From assembly GCA_900299115.1 (NCBI GenBank), contig OMIO01000091.1:1-39113 (forward strand): a stretch of DNA of 39,113 bases, given 5' to 3'. The position numbers were made by a program, and so were the translations under genes. The DNA is from Methylocystaceae bacterium (lineage in GTDB: Bacteria > Pseudomonadota > Alphaproteobacteria > Rhizobiales > Beijerinckiaceae). Each line of letters begins with the position of its first letter. The first letter of the stretch is position 1. The notes beneath the pieces are model-generated. The model worked only from the letters and a program-made list of their open reading frames with translations. It was not told the origin of the DNA and searched no databases. Positions 25,751 to 35,343 of the stretch are shown here, piece by piece.

Positions 25751-26632
25751 TTATCGGGTAGGGGTTGGGACGCCGCTTCGATAATCATAAAAACCGCGCT
25801 GAGTTTTCTTCCCCAACCAGCCAGCTTCAACATATTTTACCAGCAACGGACAGGGTCGGTATTTTGTATCTGCAAGACCCTCATGCAACACTTGCATCAC
25901 TGATAAGCAGGTATCGAGACCGATAAAATCTGCAAGCTGTAACGGACCCATTGGATGATTAGCGCCAAGCTTCATCGCCGTATCAATAGCCTCGACCGAA
26001 CCAACTCCCTCGTAAAGCGTGTAAATCGCCTCATTAATCATCGGCAATAAAATACGATTAACTATGAAGGCTGGGAAATCTTCGGAAACCGTAACGGTTT
26101 TTCCAAGTTTACCGACAAAATGTTTAGCCGCTTCAAATGTGCCGTCGTCCGTGGCAATGCCGCGTATTAATTCAACAAGCTGCATCCGCGGAACCGGATT
26201 CATGAAATGAATGCCGATAAAACGCTCGGGCCGGCCTGTAATTGAGGCCAGACGCGTTATTGAAATTGAGGAGGTATTTGAAGCAATAATTGCTTCAGGC
26301 TTTACGGATGACGCAACGTCCGAAAGAATTTTGCGCTTTACTTCCTCATTTTCAGTTGCTGCTTCAATCACCAGATCGGAGTTTGAAAAATCAGCCAAAC
26401 TTTGCGCTGCTGTTACAAGCGGTAGAGCTGCGGCGACTGCTTGCGCTTCAAGATGGCCTCGCTCAACGGATTTGTGCATTTGCGCTGCGACATCAGCAAT
26501 CGCTTCAGAGATCCGGGCGGTAGAAACATCGTTAATTGCTACGTCATATCCAGCAAGCGCGCACACTTGTGCGATCCCCTTGCCCATCTGGCCAGCGCCA
26601 ATGACGCCTATCTTGCGAATCTCGAAACTCAT
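25751..26632 (-). CDS. hbd: 3-hydroxybutyryl-CoA dehydrogenase
   Basis: A 293-residue NAD(P)-dependent dehydrogenase interconverting 3-hydroxybutyryl-CoA and acetoacetyl-CoA. The Rossmann motif KIGVIGAGQMGKGIAQVCA is at the start. ASNTSSISIT, GIHFMNPVPRMQLVE and FIVNRILLPMINEA belong to the catalytic region (His in HFMNP), and GANHPMGPLQLADFIGLD to the C-terminal domain. It matches the short single-function PaaH/HbdA type rather than fused FadB. It follows etfBA after 165 bp on the same strand. A strong ribosome-binding sequence GAGGTGATC precedes the ATG. Two TGC-rich dyads lie over its promoter region, suggesting control independent of etfBA. Confidence 0.93.
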   Translation of the reverse strand: MSFEIRKIGVIGAGQMGKGIAQVCALAGYDVAINDVSTARISEAIADVAAQMHKSVERGHLEAQAVAAALPLVTAAQSLADFSNSDLVIEAATENEEVKRKILSDVASSVKPEAIIASNTSSISITRLASITGRPERFIGIHFMNPVPRMQLVELIRGIATDDGTFEAAKHFVGKLGKTVTVSEDFPAFIVNRILLPMINEAIYTLYEGVGSVEAIDTAMKLGANHPMGPLQLADFIGLDTCLSVMQVLHEGLADTKYRPCPLLVKYVEAGWLGKKTQRGFYDYRSGVPTPTR

Positions 26633-26662
26633 TTTTCGATCACCTCAATGAGGACCGGCATC

Positions 26663-26697
26663 GTTGCGATGCAACACGATTGTCGTTGCAGTGCAAT
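26663..26697. promoter_or_regulatory. Tandem TTGC-N3-GCAA operator boxes upstream of hbd
   Basis: Two inverted repeats, GTTGC-GAT-GCAAC (26663-26675) and TTGC-AGT-GCAA (26686-26696), are spaced 22 bp centre to centre, two helical turns. They end 31 bp before the hbd ATG. A -10-like TATATT (complement of 26695-26700) overlaps the upstream box. TGC-rich dyads of this sort are known for the polyhydroxybutyrate regulator PhaR (CTGC-N3-4-GCAG in Paracoccus), but the binding protein here is inference. Confidence 0.55.
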
Positions 26698-26759
26698 ATA
26701 CCGCGGGTTTCGGTCGAAAGAAAACTGAAAATATTATAAATCGCGGATGAGCCGCAGAG

Positions 26760-26775
26760 GCCCGCCTTGGCGGGC
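26760..26775 (-). terminator. Hairpin after etfA, possible terminator
   Basis: GCCCGCC-TT-GGCGGGC is a perfect GC-rich hairpin 22 bp beyond the etfA stop. No T-run follows on the minus strand, so it may slow or stabilise the transcript end rather than terminate by the intrinsic mechanism. Confidence 0.35.
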
Positions 26776-26797
26776 GGCAAAGACTGGCATCGCCGCC

Positions 26798-27745
26798 TCA
26801 CCGCCCAATTTTCTCGAGTTCCTTATCGAGTTCCGGCAGGGCCACAAAAAGATCCGCAACGAGGCCATAATCAGCAACCTGGAAAATAGGCGCTTCCTCG
26901 TCCTTGTTAATCGCGACGATGATTTTCGAATCCTTCATCCCAGCCAGATGTTGGATGGCTCCTGAAATGCCGACAGCGACATAAAGATCGGGCGCAACCG
27001 CTTTTCCCGTTTGGCCGACTTGTAGATCATTTGGGGCAAAGCCGGCGTCGACCGCCGCGCGAGAGGCGCCGATAGCGGCGCCTAATCGATTAGCGACAGG
27101 CTCGATGACTTTGCTAAAGTTATCTGCCGACCCAACACCGCGGCCTCCAGACACAATTATTTTCGCCGCCGTCAATTCGGGTCTTTCTGATTGCGCTAAA
27201 GCTTCGCTCTTAAACTGCGAGATGCCGGGATTTGTTATTTCTGCACTGATGATTTCAACCGGCGCAGAGCCGCCAATGGCCGTGGCTGCAAAGGCCGTTG
27301 TGCGCACTGTGATGACTTTTTTGGCGTCTTTGGCGCGCACAGTTTGAATCGCATTGCCTGCATAGATGGGCCGTTCAAAACTATCTGGCGCGACAACTTT
27401 GATAATGTCAGAGACTTGAGCAACGTCCAAAAGCGCTGCAACGCGCGGTAAAATATTTTTTGTCGCGCTCGTGGAGGGAGCAATGATCACGTTATAGTTG
27501 GCGGCAAGATGAACAATCAAAGCTGCGACTGGTTCAGCAAGCTGATGATCAAATAAAGCGTTATCGGCATAAAGCACTTTTTCGACGCCAGTGAGCTGAG
27601 CGGCTTCATCCGCAGCCGATTTAAGACCTGCTCCAGCAACCAAAACATGTACCGGAGAGCCAATTTCGCGCGCCGCTGTTAAAGCTTTTGCGGTTGAGGG
27701 CGCAAGCGCGCCTTTAGCTGTTTCTGCAAGAAGGAGGATCGACAT
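26798..27745 (-). CDS. etfA: Electron transfer flavoprotein alpha subunit
   Basis: A 315-residue FAD-binding subunit of ETF, which carries electrons from acyl-CoA dehydrogenases to ETF:quinone oxidoreductase. The C-terminal FAD domain shows [51 protein letters not shown] and an [16 protein letters not shown] segment, all typical. The N-terminal domain ([12 protein letters not shown]) is of normal length. The gene starts one base after etfB ends, so the subunits are coexpressed. The ribosome site GGAGG is visible just upstream, inside etfB. Confidence 0.96.
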   Translation of the reverse strand: MSILLLAETAKGALAPSTAKALTAAREIGSPVHVLVAGAGLKSAADEAAQLTGVEKVLYADNALFDHQLAEPVAALIVHLAANYNVIIAPSTSATKNILPRVAALLDVAQVSDIIKVVAPDSFERPIYAGNAIQTVRAKDAKKVITVRTTAFAATAIGGSAPVEIISAEITNPGISQFKSEALAQSERPELTAAKIIVSGGRGVGSADNFSKVIEPVANRLGAAIGASRAAVDAGFAPNDLQVGQTGKAVAPDLYVAVGISGAIQHLAGMKDSKIIVAINKDEEAPIFQVADYGLVADLFVALPELDKELEKIGR

Positions 27746-27746
27746 A

Positions 27747-28493
27747 TTAAAGCACTCCCGCTTCTTTCAGTTTTGCGACAAGTTCGCCAACTGAAGCAAC
27801 TTTAATTCCTGCCGACCGCGTTGCGGGCTCAGCCGTTTTTAGGACTTCTAAGCGTGGTTGAACATCTACGCCAAAATCTGCCGGCTCTTTAACGGCCACA
27901 TCTTTTTTCTTGGCTTTAATGATGTTGGGCAAACTCGCATATCTTGGTTCATTAAGACGTAAGTCGGTCGTCACGACGGCTGGCAGTTTTAAGCTGACCG
28001 TTTGTAAGCCTCCGTCAACTTCTCGCGTGACGTCCACCGTCTCCGACGAGAGCTCAATTTTTGAGGCGAATGTTCCCTGACCCCAACCCAAAAGAGCGGC
28101 GAGCATTTGACCTGTTTGATTTGAATCATCGTCAATCGCCTGCTTGCCCATGATAACAAGCTGAGGCTGTTCTTGCGCGACAATTTTTGCAAGAATTTTT
28201 GCAACGGCGAGGGGTTCAACCGTTTCGTCTGTTTTAACGAGTATGCCCCGATCGGCGCCCATGGCGAGCCCCGTGCGCAGCGTCTCGTCGGCTTTGGCTG
28301 GGCCGATTGTGGTAACGACAACTTCAGTCGCTTTGCCGGCTTCTTTAAGACGCAAAGCCTCTTCAACGGCGATTTCGTCGAAGGGATTCATCGACATTTT
28401 TACATTGGCGAGGTCAACGCCAGAGCCATCGGGCTTTACGCGTATCTTAACATTATAGTCGACGACCCGCTTTACGGGCACGAGAATCTTCAT
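27747..28493 (-). CDS. etfB: Electron transfer flavoprotein beta subunit
   Basis: A 248-residue AMP-binding subunit of ETF. It starts [17 protein letters not shown] and contains [51 protein letters not shown] and the recognition-loop region near [14 protein letters not shown]. Length and motifs are standard. It is the first gene of an etfB-etfA pair. On the minus strand a TTGACT -35-like element (complement of 28576-28581) with a poor -10 lies about 80 bp upstream, in the gap after the rhomboid gene. Hbd downstream fits a role in short-chain acyl-CoA oxidation. Confidence 0.96.
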   Translation of the reverse strand: MKILVPVKRVVDYNVKIRVKPDGSGVDLANVKMSMNPFDEIAVEEALRLKEAGKATEVVVTTIGPAKADETLRTGLAMGADRGILVKTDETVEPLAVAKILAKIVAQEQPQLVIMGKQAIDDDSNQTGQMLAALLGWGQGTFASKIELSSETVDVTREVDGGLQTVSLKLPAVVTTDLRLNEPRYASLPNIIKAKKKDVAVKEPADFGVDVQPRLEVLKTAEPATRSAGIKVASVGELVAKLKEAGVL

Positions 28494-28598
28494 CGGCTAA
28501 ACTCCCGGCGGGCTCTATAGGTCCCGGATTCATCGTAAATTTGAGAGAGGTTCTGGTAACGGCCGCTCCGGCGCGAGTCAAATGAGGCTAGCGACACC

Positions 28599-29426
28599 CT
28601 ATTCTCCTTGCTTTTCTAGGGGGGGCGCACCCGTCTCGTCCCCCTCGGGGGGGGTTGGCGCGACGCGGTGAAACAAGGGTTGATCGCGCCGCTTGAAAAA
28701 AGGCGTCAACACCAAACCCGCGGCGATACCGCCGATATGCGCCATCCACGCTACGTGACCCAGGCCCCCCAGGGTGGCGTTCATGAGCTGAATAAACATC
28801 CAAGCTCCGATGAAAAGCATCGCGGAGGCGTGAAAAACAAACAGCGGCGCCTGTAGGCCAAAAATCGCCCCTCTTTTTTGTCCCACCAAGACAGAGATGA
28901 GCCAAAGCGGCTGTAACACCATCGTTAGGGGTGGGAAGACGCCTGCGATTGTCGCGCGCGGGTGCAATAATAAGAAGGCTGCGCAAACGCCCGAGATAGC
29001 GCTCGACGCGCCCACAAGCGGCGTGATCGAGTCTGGCGTTGAGTAAATATAAAAAACGCCTGCTGTAACGCCACAGCACAAGTAAAACAGCAAATAATAA
29101 AAAGAACCCATTGCGTCTTCGACATTATCGCCAAAGACATAGAGAAAAAGCATGTTGCTGACGAGATGCAGAAACGACGAATGAAAAAAAAGGGATGTAA
29201 TCAAGGTCAATGGCGCGGGTGGCCCAATAACCCAATCCGCTAATTGCGCATCGCCAAATAGCACGCGCGGGATGACCGCAAATCCACGAATAACCGTTAA
29301 CGGATCGCCAAATAGCTCGCTATAAATCAAGAAGAAAGCGATAATATTAATCCCGATCAAAAACCAATTGACGCTTGGCCAACGGATATGCCGTAGCGGT
29401 AAATCATCATAGATCGGGATAACCAT
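28599..29426 (-). CDS. Rhomboid-family intramembrane serine protease
   Basis: A 275-residue inner-membrane protein with about six hydrophobic helices. The catalytic serine lies in the GxSx motif of VGASSAISG and the catalytic histidine in the last helix, WMAHIGGIAAG. Upstream, SFLHLVSNMLFLYVFGDNVED is the conserved oxyanion/L1-loop region (HLxxNM). The C-terminus is a short polar tail (RRDQPLFHRVAPTPPEGDE). It would cleave transmembrane substrates, which are unknown here. The ATG at 29426 is 54 bp downstream of the flippase gene. The 163-residue ORF on the same strand in another frame (28588-29079) is a shadow. Confidence 0.9.
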   Translation of the reverse strand: MVIPIYDDLPLRHIRWPSVNWFLIGINIIAFFLIYSELFGDPLTVIRGFAVIPRVLFGDAQLADWVIGPPAPLTLITSLFFHSSFLHLVSNMLFLYVFGDNVEDAMGSFYYLLFYLCCGVTAGVFYIYSTPDSITPLVGASSAISGVCAAFLLLHPRATIAGVFPPLTMVLQPLWLISVLVGQKRGAIFGLQAPLFVFHASAMLFIGAWMFIQLMNATLGGLGHVAWMAHIGGIAAGLVLTPFFKRRDQPLFHRVAPTPPEGDETGAPPLEKQGE

Positions 29427-29480
29427 ACTCTAATCCTTCCGCCGCTCGCCTTAGACAATATAGACGCCCAGCGGCGCTCG

Positions 29481-30908
29481 TCACGTCCAAGCGATATAGG
29501 GACGAAGCCAGTCGATCGCCAGATTCCGCAGTTGAGCAATATTAAACACTAAGACAAAGAGGAGATAGACAAAACCGCCAATAAGAATTTGTGCGACAAG
29601 CGTTAAGGCCCCTGGAGACATATCCCCGCTTTGGCGCAAAACGAGATACATGGCGCCGCTGCCAATTCCCGCAAAAAGAAGATCCCGCAGCGAAGGCCAT
29701 ATAGCCTGACTGCGCAATGCAAAAAAAATTGTTGACGCTAAGGCCGCGATATAACCGCCGGTTTGCGCCACCGCGAGGTGCGCGGCGTCCGTCCCCTTTG
29801 GTAAAATAAGCAGTAAAATAATCGCCGCGACAGCCGCCGTTACAGCCGCGAAAACTAATGGCGCTGTACGTTTTTCGATTTGAAAAATTGGATTTATGCC
29901 AAAGTTCACAAGGCCCATTGCAAAAAGACCGGGCAATAAAATACCCAGATAATGACGAAAGGCTCCATGAAATTGCGTCGGAACAACAAGCGCTTCAACA
30001 GACGGCAGCACAATTCCAAGACCAACGCAGGCAGGCAATAAAATCGTAAAAACAACACTCATATTATAGGCTACCTGCCGTTTGGCTTGATCTTGACCCT
30101 GCAACTCGTGCTTTGCAACGGCGATTTGAAACAACAACACATCTAGCGCCGAGCCAAAAGCCATCATCGCGCGCATGCCAACATCATAGGCAAGCGCAAG
30201 CTGTCCGCTTTCAGCAAAATCATAAGTGCCCGCCGCAAGCGCCCGCGTGGCAAGCGGCAGCGCGTGATAGAGTAAGAGAGCAAGCACCATTGGCGTACTA
30301 TAGGAAATTAAATCTTTCACTGTCGCCATGCGCGCCTGACGGAGTGAAACGCCGGGATCGTATAAGGAGGCGCGTCCATAAAGAAATGTCGTGAATAAAC
30401 TCGCTACAGTGCCCGCTAGAGCCACTGCCGCCGACTGAAAAATAAAAGCGCCGCCGCCTATAAAAATCAGGGCTAATATATTTTTGACCAATATCAATCG
30501 TCCATAAGTATGATCGTCAAATCGGGCTCTTGCGAGCGCTGTAGAGTAGTCAAATAAGCCGTTTGCAACCGCCAACAGCATCGCCAAAACAACAAGGGAG
30601 GTTTCAAAATTCGAAATTGGTCCGATGAAGAGATAGATGCCGCAAAGGACAAACACAAAAATCGTAATCAACAGAAAAGATGCGGCAAGAGAGGCGCGGA
30701 TTTCAGGCGAAATATCGCGCGTGCGCTCAGAGTAAAATCGCGTTGTCGAAAATTTTAACCAATCATATAACGCCGTCTGCACCACGACATGAACAGCAAA
30801 GGCTAGCGCAAAACGCCCGTATTCTTCTGGGCCTAAAAATTTTGCGATCAACAAGCCAATGATAAAATTCGCGCATGTATTGGCAAAAAAGGCTAATAAA
30901 ACCTTCAC
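29481..30908 (-). CDS. Polysaccharide/lipid-linked oligosaccharide flippase (MOP superfamily)
   Basis: A 475-residue protein with 12-14 hydrophobic segments. It resembles the Wzx/polysaccharide-export branch of the MATE/MOP flippases: it opens FFANTCANFIIGLLIAKFLGPEEYGRFALA, a typical first-helix pattern with LGPEEYG. Proteins of this kind move lipid-linked sugars across the inner membrane. No glycosyltransferases or polymerase are adjacent, so its substrate is unknown. The start is a GTG at 30908 with AAGGGCG upstream. It begins 55 bp after the ileS stop on the same strand, a position where many alphaproteobacteria have other genes such as lspA (from memory). Confidence 0.8.
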   Translation of the reverse strand: MKVLLAFFANTCANFIIGLLIAKFLGPEEYGRFALAFAVHVVVQTALYDWLKFSTTRFYSERTRDISPEIRASLAASFLLITIFVFVLCGIYLFIGPISNFETSLVVLAMLLAVANGLFDYSTALARARFDDHTYGRLILVKNILALIFIGGGAFIFQSAAVALAGTVASLFTTFLYGRASLYDPGVSLRQARMATVKDLISYSTPMVLALLLYHALPLATRALAAGTYDFAESGQLALAYDVGMRAMMAFGSALDVLLFQIAVAKHELQGQDQAKRQVAYNMSVVFTILLPACVGLGIVLPSVEALVVPTQFHGAFRHYLGILLPGLFAMGLVNFGINPIFQIEKRTAPLVFAAVTAAVAAIILLLILPKGTDAAHLAVAQTGGYIAALASTIFFALRSQAIWPSLRDLLFAGIGSGAMYLVLRQSGDMSPGALTLVAQILIGGFVYLLFVLVFNIAQLRNLAIDWLRPYIAWT

Positions 30909-30963
30909 TGCGCCCGCGCCCTTTTTATTGGTCCGGCGCGCATTGTTTTTTGCAACGGCTGTT

Positions 30964-33930
30964 TCACCCCTGCGCGCTCCAACGACCCAGGGCTTCTAAT
31001 TCACGCAATGCTTGCGCATCGCGGCTTGTAATCTCTGTGTAATCTGGTTCCGCCGAAGCTGGATCAAAATATTTCCAAGAACGCGCACATTTTACGCCTT
31101 GCGCTCTTTGAGGCGACACCGCCACGCCTGGAACATCCGGCAAGCGGAAGGCGTCGCTGGGCCCTGCGCCATTTTCTAGCGTAATATTGGAGACAATGCA
31201 GATTTCTGCAAAATCACATCCAGCCAGCGCCTCCGATAATTTTGAGTCGTTCAAATAAACGATTGGCGCCGCCTCAAGCGAGGAGCCAATCCTTTTTTGC
31301 GCCCGTTCAATCTCCAAAGCTCCAGTAACGACAGCGCGAATAAGGCGAATTTGCTCCCATTTTTGAAAAAGCGCGTCATCTCGCCATTGCGACGGCAAAG
31401 ACGGAAATTGCTCAAGATGCGCCGATATCGCCTGCGGATAACGCGCAAGCCAGGCTTCTTCTGAAGTAAAAACTAAAATTGGCGCAAGCCATGTTGTGAC
31501 GCAACGAAAGATTTGTTCAATAACCGCCAGCGTCGTCCGACGCTTAACGCTCGACGGCGGATCGCAATACAACGCGTCTTTTCGAATATCAAAATAGAAA
31601 GCCGAAAGATCGCTTGTCATAAAGGGCGTCAGCAACGCCACGACTTTTTTAAAATCATAGGCTGAATAGGCTGCGCGGACCTGTGCGTCCATCTCTGTCA
31701 AGCGATGGAGCATGAGCCTTTCTAATTCACCCGCCTGTTCAATGAGTAAATCATCTTCTTGCCTGTGATGCGCTAAAGTGCCGAGCATCCAGCGAAGCGT
31801 GTTGCGTAATTTCCGATAGAGTTCAATAAATGTCTTGAGAATTTCAGGGCCTACACGCAAATCATCCGCATAATCAGATGCAGCGACCCAGAGACGAAGA
31901 ATATCCGCGCCGGCGTCGGAAATCACTTTTTGTGGCGCAACCACATTACCAAGCGATTTTGACATTTTGCGGCCCTTTTCATCCAAAACGAAGCCATGCG
32001 TGAGCACAGCGTCGTATGGCGCGCGGCCGTCAGCGCCACAACTTTCAAGTAAAGAAGAATGGAACCAACCGCGATGCTGGTCCGATCCTTCAAGATACAT
32101 GATTTCATCAAGACCCCCATCGCGTTTGCGATTTAGGCCCGCCAACATCGGAAATTGTTCTGCGTCATTGAGAACGAACGCATGGGTTGATCCTGAGTCA
32201 AACCAAACATCTAAAACATCCGATATTTTTTCATAATCTTCTGGCGCGTAGTCTGGGGCTAAAAATCTTTTTGCGGCGTTTTCATGATACCAAGCATCGG
32301 CGCCCTCTTGTTCAAATGCGTGCAAAATTCTTGCATTGACCTGTTGATCCACGAGAATTTCATGGCTGCCTTTTTTGACAAAAACAGCAATCGGCACGCC
32401 CCAGGCGCGTTGTCGAGACACAACCCAATCTGGTCGATTGGCGATCATTCCTCGAATACGATTTTCTCCCGCCGCAGGCGTCCATTTGGTGCGCCCAATC
32501 TCTTCCAACGCGATCTCTCTTAGCGTGCGGCCTTCCCGAAAGGGCTGATCCATTGCAATGAACCATTGGGGCGTATTGCGAAAAATGACGGGCTTTTTTG
32601 ATCGCCAGGAATGAGGATATTGATGCTTTAATCTTCCACGCGCAATGATTGCTCCAGCCTGCGCGAGTTCTTTGATCACAGCCTCGTTGGCGTCGCCCTT
32701 TTCGCCTTTTTCTGTAAGCACCCGCTTATTTTCAAAGCCTGGCGCCGCTTTTGTGTAAAAACCATTTTCGTCAACCGTGTAAGGAATTTCTGTCTTAATG
32801 CCGCGCTGGATCAATTCCCTTTGCGAGGCCATCCAAATATCAAAATCCTCGCGCCCATGACCCGGCGCAGTGTGCACAAAACCTGTTCCTGTATCGTCAG
32901 TGACGTGATCGCCATCGAATAAAGGCACATCAAAAGCATACCCCAACTGCGCTAGAGGATGCGCGCAGGTAAGTTCTGCAAGCGCTGTTGCAGGAATATC
33001 TTTAACGCGCGCATAGCTTTCTACTTTTGCTGATTTTAGCGCCTGATCCGCCAATTTGTCGGCAAGAATGAAATGATCATCTATCCGAGCCCAATTATTT
33101 TCTGGCGCTTGCGTAATGCGATAGAGGCCGTAACTAATTTTAGATGAAAAACAGATTGCGCGATTGCCTGGCAAGGTCCAAGGAGTCGTTGTCCAAATGA
33201 CAATGCGCGCTTTTGCGATATCCTCACCAGCGCCCGCGCGGATCGGAAAGGCCACCCAGACAGTATCGCTGGTGTGATCCTCATATTCGACTTCAGCCTC
33301 TGCGAGGGCCGTTTTTTCCACCACGCTCCACATCACAGGCTTTGACCCGCGATAGAGCAAACCATTTTCAGCAAATTTCATAATTTCCCGGGCGATGATC
33401 GCCTCGGCGGGATAAGCCATCGTCGCATAGGGGTGATCCCAATCGCCGGCTACGCCCAATCGTTTAAACTCTTCGCGCTGGACGCTCAGCCACTGTTGCG
33501 CATAATTGCGACATTCAAGACGAAAATTGATCATTTCTTCTGGCTGCGCAAAATCAGGTTTTTTCTTGCCCTTAGCGCGATAATTTTCTTCCTCTATCTT
33601 CCATTCAATCGGTAGGCCGTGACAGTCCCAACCAGGCACATAAACGCAGTCCTTACCTGTCATCCGTTGGCTACGCGTGACTAAATCTTTGAGGATTTTA
33701 TTGAGCGCGTGACCAATGTGAATATTCCCATTGGCATAGGGCGGTCCGTCATGAAGCGTAAATTTCGGCCGACCTTGCGCGACGCGGCGCATTTTTTCAT
33801 CAAGCCCTATTTCCGCCCATCGCTTCAGAAGTTCTGGTTCGCGCTCAGGCAAGCCAGCGCGCATCGGAAAAGCGGTTTCAGGCAGATAGAGGGATTTTGC
33901 GTAGTCGGGCCCTTGGGGATGATCATTCAT
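30964..33930 (-). CDS. ileS: Isoleucyl-tRNA synthetase
   Basis: A 988-residue class I synthetase of normal length. The HIGH signature is in [16 protein letters not shown], the editing domain includes [14 protein letters not shown], and KMSKS is in [12 protein letters not shown]. The anticodon domain ([14 protein letters not shown]) and a C-terminal tail follow. The ATG at 33930 has only a weak ribosome site (GGTC then a run of A). No T-box leader is present, as expected in Proteobacteria. The upstream gap contains a terminator-like hairpin and a 14-bp palindrome, so ileS probably has its own promoter. Confidence 0.97.
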   Translation of the reverse strand: MNDHPQGPDYAKSLYLPETAFPMRAGLPEREPELLKRWAEIGLDEKMRRVAQGRPKFTLHDGPPYANGNIHIGHALNKILKDLVTRSQRMTGKDCVYVPGWDCHGLPIEWKIEEENYRAKGKKKPDFAQPEEMINFRLECRNYAQQWLSVQREEFKRLGVAGDWDHPYATMAYPAEAIIAREIMKFAENGLLYRGSKPVMWSVVEKTALAEAEVEYEDHTSDTVWVAFPIRAGAGEDIAKARIVIWTTTPWTLPGNRAICFSSKISYGLYRITQAPENNWARIDDHFILADKLADQALKSAKVESYARVKDIPATALAELTCAHPLAQLGYAFDVPLFDGDHVTDDTGTGFVHTAPGHGREDFDIWMASQRELIQRGIKTEIPYTVDENGFYTKAAPGFENKRVLTEKGEKGDANEAVIKELAQAGAIIARGRLKHQYPHSWRSKKPVIFRNTPQWFIAMDQPFREGRTLREIALEEIGRTKWTPAAGENRIRGMIANRPDWVVSRQRAWGVPIAVFVKKGSHEILVDQQVNARILHAFEQEGADAWYHENAAKRFLAPDYAPEDYEKISDVLDVWFDSGSTHAFVLNDAEQFPMLAGLNRKRDGGLDEIMYLEGSDQHRGWFHSSLLESCGADGRAPYDAVLTHGFVLDEKGRKMSKSLGNVVAPQKVISDAGADILRLWVAASDYADDLRVGPEILKTFIELYRKLRNTLRWMLGTLAHHRQEDDLLIEQAGELERLMLHRLTEMDAQVRAAYSAYDFKKVVALLTPFMTSDLSAFYFDIRKDALYCDPPSSVKRRTTLAVIEQIFRCVTTWLAPILVFTSEEAWLARYPQAISAHLEQFPSLPSQWRDDALFQKWEQIRLIRAVVTGALEIERAQKRIGSSLEAAPIVYLNDSKLSEALAGCDFAEICIVSNITLENGAGPSDAFRLPDVPGVAVSPQRAQGVKCARSWKYFDPASAEPDYTEITSRDAQALRELEALGRWSAQG

Positions 33931-33947
33931 TTTTTTGACCGGATTGC

Positions 33948-33961
33948 CCGGCGCGCGCCGG
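33948..33961. repeat. GC palindrome in the ileS leader
   Basis: CCGGCGCGCGCCGG is a perfect 14-bp palindrome 18 bp upstream of the ileS ATG. It could form a cruciform or an RNA hairpin near the ribosome site. No function is demonstrated. Confidence 0.35.
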
Positions 33962-33990
33962 AAAGATCCGCGTCACATAAAGGATTTGCC

Positions 33991-34012
33991 TAAAAAGGCC
34001 AATTCGCGGCCT
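33991..34012 (-). terminator. Terminator-like hairpin after the small membrane-protein gene
   Basis: On the minus strand AGGCC-GCGAATT-GGCCT is followed by TTTTT. The left arm starts inside the stop codon of the small membrane-protein gene. The five-base-pair stem is short but GC-rich and the T-run is present, so partial termination before ileS is plausible. Confidence 0.45.
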
Positions 34013-34298
34013 ATCTCAACCGCTTGAGAGGGCCCATGCCGATTAAGCCGGAAAGATAGGCGCCGGCGCCTAAAATCGCGATGATCGGGGCTAAAATGAA
34101 GAACAGGCTGGTGAGGAAAAAAAAACCCATGCCTAAAAGCGCCAGCATCCCGGCGGCCAGGATGAACGCGCCAAACGGCCCTAATTTAACAAATTTTACT
34201 TCACCGCCATTTGCGGAAATCCAAATGCGGGAGGACGGCTGCGCATCATGCTCCTTGTCGGGTGGAAGAATCTCGATTTCCTGTCTTTCGTCTTTCAT
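34011..34298 (-). CDS. Small conserved-looking membrane protein
   Basis: A 95-residue protein of unknown function. The N-terminal 35 residues are polar and charged (MKDERQEIEILPPDKEHD). Then comes VKFVKLGPFGAFILAAGML, and two hydrophobic segments run to a short basic C-terminus (PLKRLR). The ORF track begins 23 codons upstream. I prefer the ATG at 34298, which has GGGAGCG about seven bases upstream and removes an arginine/leucine-rich leader. It lies between ribF and ileS in a same-strand series. No catalytic motif is visible. Topology suggests an inner-membrane hairpin with a cytoplasmic N-terminus. Confidence 0.72.
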   Translation of the reverse strand: MKDERQEIEILPPDKEHDAQPSSRIWISANGGEVKFVKLGPFGAFILAAGMLALLGMGFFFLTSLFFILAPIIAILGAGAYLSGLIGMGPLKRLR

Positions 34299-34369
34299 GA
34301 CGCGCTCCCATAAGCCTGACAGAGAAGATAAGCGCCCTAAGCCTAAACGCAAAGGGCGCATGCACAAAT

Positions 34370-35323
34370 CTATTCATGGGTTAGTATTTCGCGCGCGCGC
34401 AGGCAATCCTTATGCATTTGTGCGATGAGCGCCTCTTTATCCGCAAATTTTTCCTCCGCTCGAATGAGGCCATAGAAGGCGACCTCAACCTCTTTGTCGT
34501 ACAACGTGTCGGCAAAATCAAAAACAAAAACCTCAAGCAACGGTGGGCCATTATCAAACGTCGGTCGACGTCCATAACTTGCAACAGCTTGATAAATTTT
34601 ACTCTCAATCATGATTGTTACGGCATAAATACCGAAAGCGAGACGGTTGGAGGGATCTAGTTGAATATTTGCGGTAGGAAATCCAAGTTCTCGACCGCGT
34701 TTTTCACCATGGCGCACGCGCCCACGAATAAAATAGGGATGACCAAGAAGATTACGCGCAGCGGCGACATCTCCTTTTATTAACGCTTCTCGCGTCGCCG
34801 TAGATGAAACCGCTTCGATGCTCCCTGCTTCATCTTGCGTAATGCGATCAACAATATCGACGATGAAACCTAAGCGCGCGCCTTCTTTTTTTAAAAATTC
34901 ACCATCTCCTAATCGCCCAGCGCCAAAGCGAAAATCATATCCCGCGACAACTGCCGATAATTTCAAACGATGTGACAAAATTAATTCTGTAAATTCCTTC
35001 GCGGGTCTTTTACTGAAGGCTTGATCAAAACTTAGGATAATCATGCCGTCTAACCCAAGTTTAGCCGCTTGTACGGCTTTCTCCTGGGGCGGCGTTAGTC
35101 GAAAAATGACGTTTTCGCCTGCAAAAATATCTGCTGGATGAGGTTCAAAGGTCAATAAAACACAAGGTTTATTGAGTTTTTTTGCTAAATGTTGCGCCCG
35201 CGCGATAACCCCGCGATGGCCCCGATGCAATCCATCAAAATTACCAATCGCAGCGACAGCGTCAGCAAGGCCAAGGGGCGCTGAAACCGGATCACGCGCA
35301 ACGATAAAAGTCGATTCCGCCAC
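34370..35323 (-). CDS. ribF: Bifunctional riboflavin kinase / FAD synthetase
   Basis: A 317-residue enzyme that phosphorylates riboflavin to FMN and adenylates it to FAD. The N-terminal adenylyltransferase module has AIGNFDGLHRGHRGVI (HxGH), FEPHP and VVAGYDFRFGAGR. The C-terminal kinase has HGEKRGRELGFPTANI (the PTAN motif) and LEVFVFDF. Length is typical. The start is a GTG (35323) with a modest AGAGCG site, 20 bp after the maoC stop. It would supply flavin for ETF and MetF elsewhere in the window. Confidence 0.95.
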   Translation of the reverse strand: MAESTFIVARDPVSAPLGLADAVAAIGNFDGLHRGHRGVIARAQHLAKKLNKPCVLLTFEPHPADIFAGENVIFRLTPPQEKAVQAAKLGLDGMIILSFDQAFSKRPAKEFTELILSHRLKLSAVVAGYDFRFGAGRLGDGEFLKKEGARLGFIVDIVDRITQDEAGSIEAVSSTATREALIKGDVAAARNLLGHPYFIRGRVRHGEKRGRELGFPTANIQLDPSNRLAFGIYAVTIMIESKIYQAVASYGRRPTFDNGPPLLEVFVFDFADTLYDKEVEVAFYGLIRAEEKFADKEALIAQMHKDCLRAREILTHE

Positions 35324-35343
35324 GTGAGCGCGCTCTGACTGAT

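Noticed and set aside
28588-29079. 163-residue ORF in another frame on the same strand as the rhomboid gene
   Set aside because: The overlapping frame encodes a clear rhomboid with catalytic motifs; this one has an arginine-rich non-globular composition.
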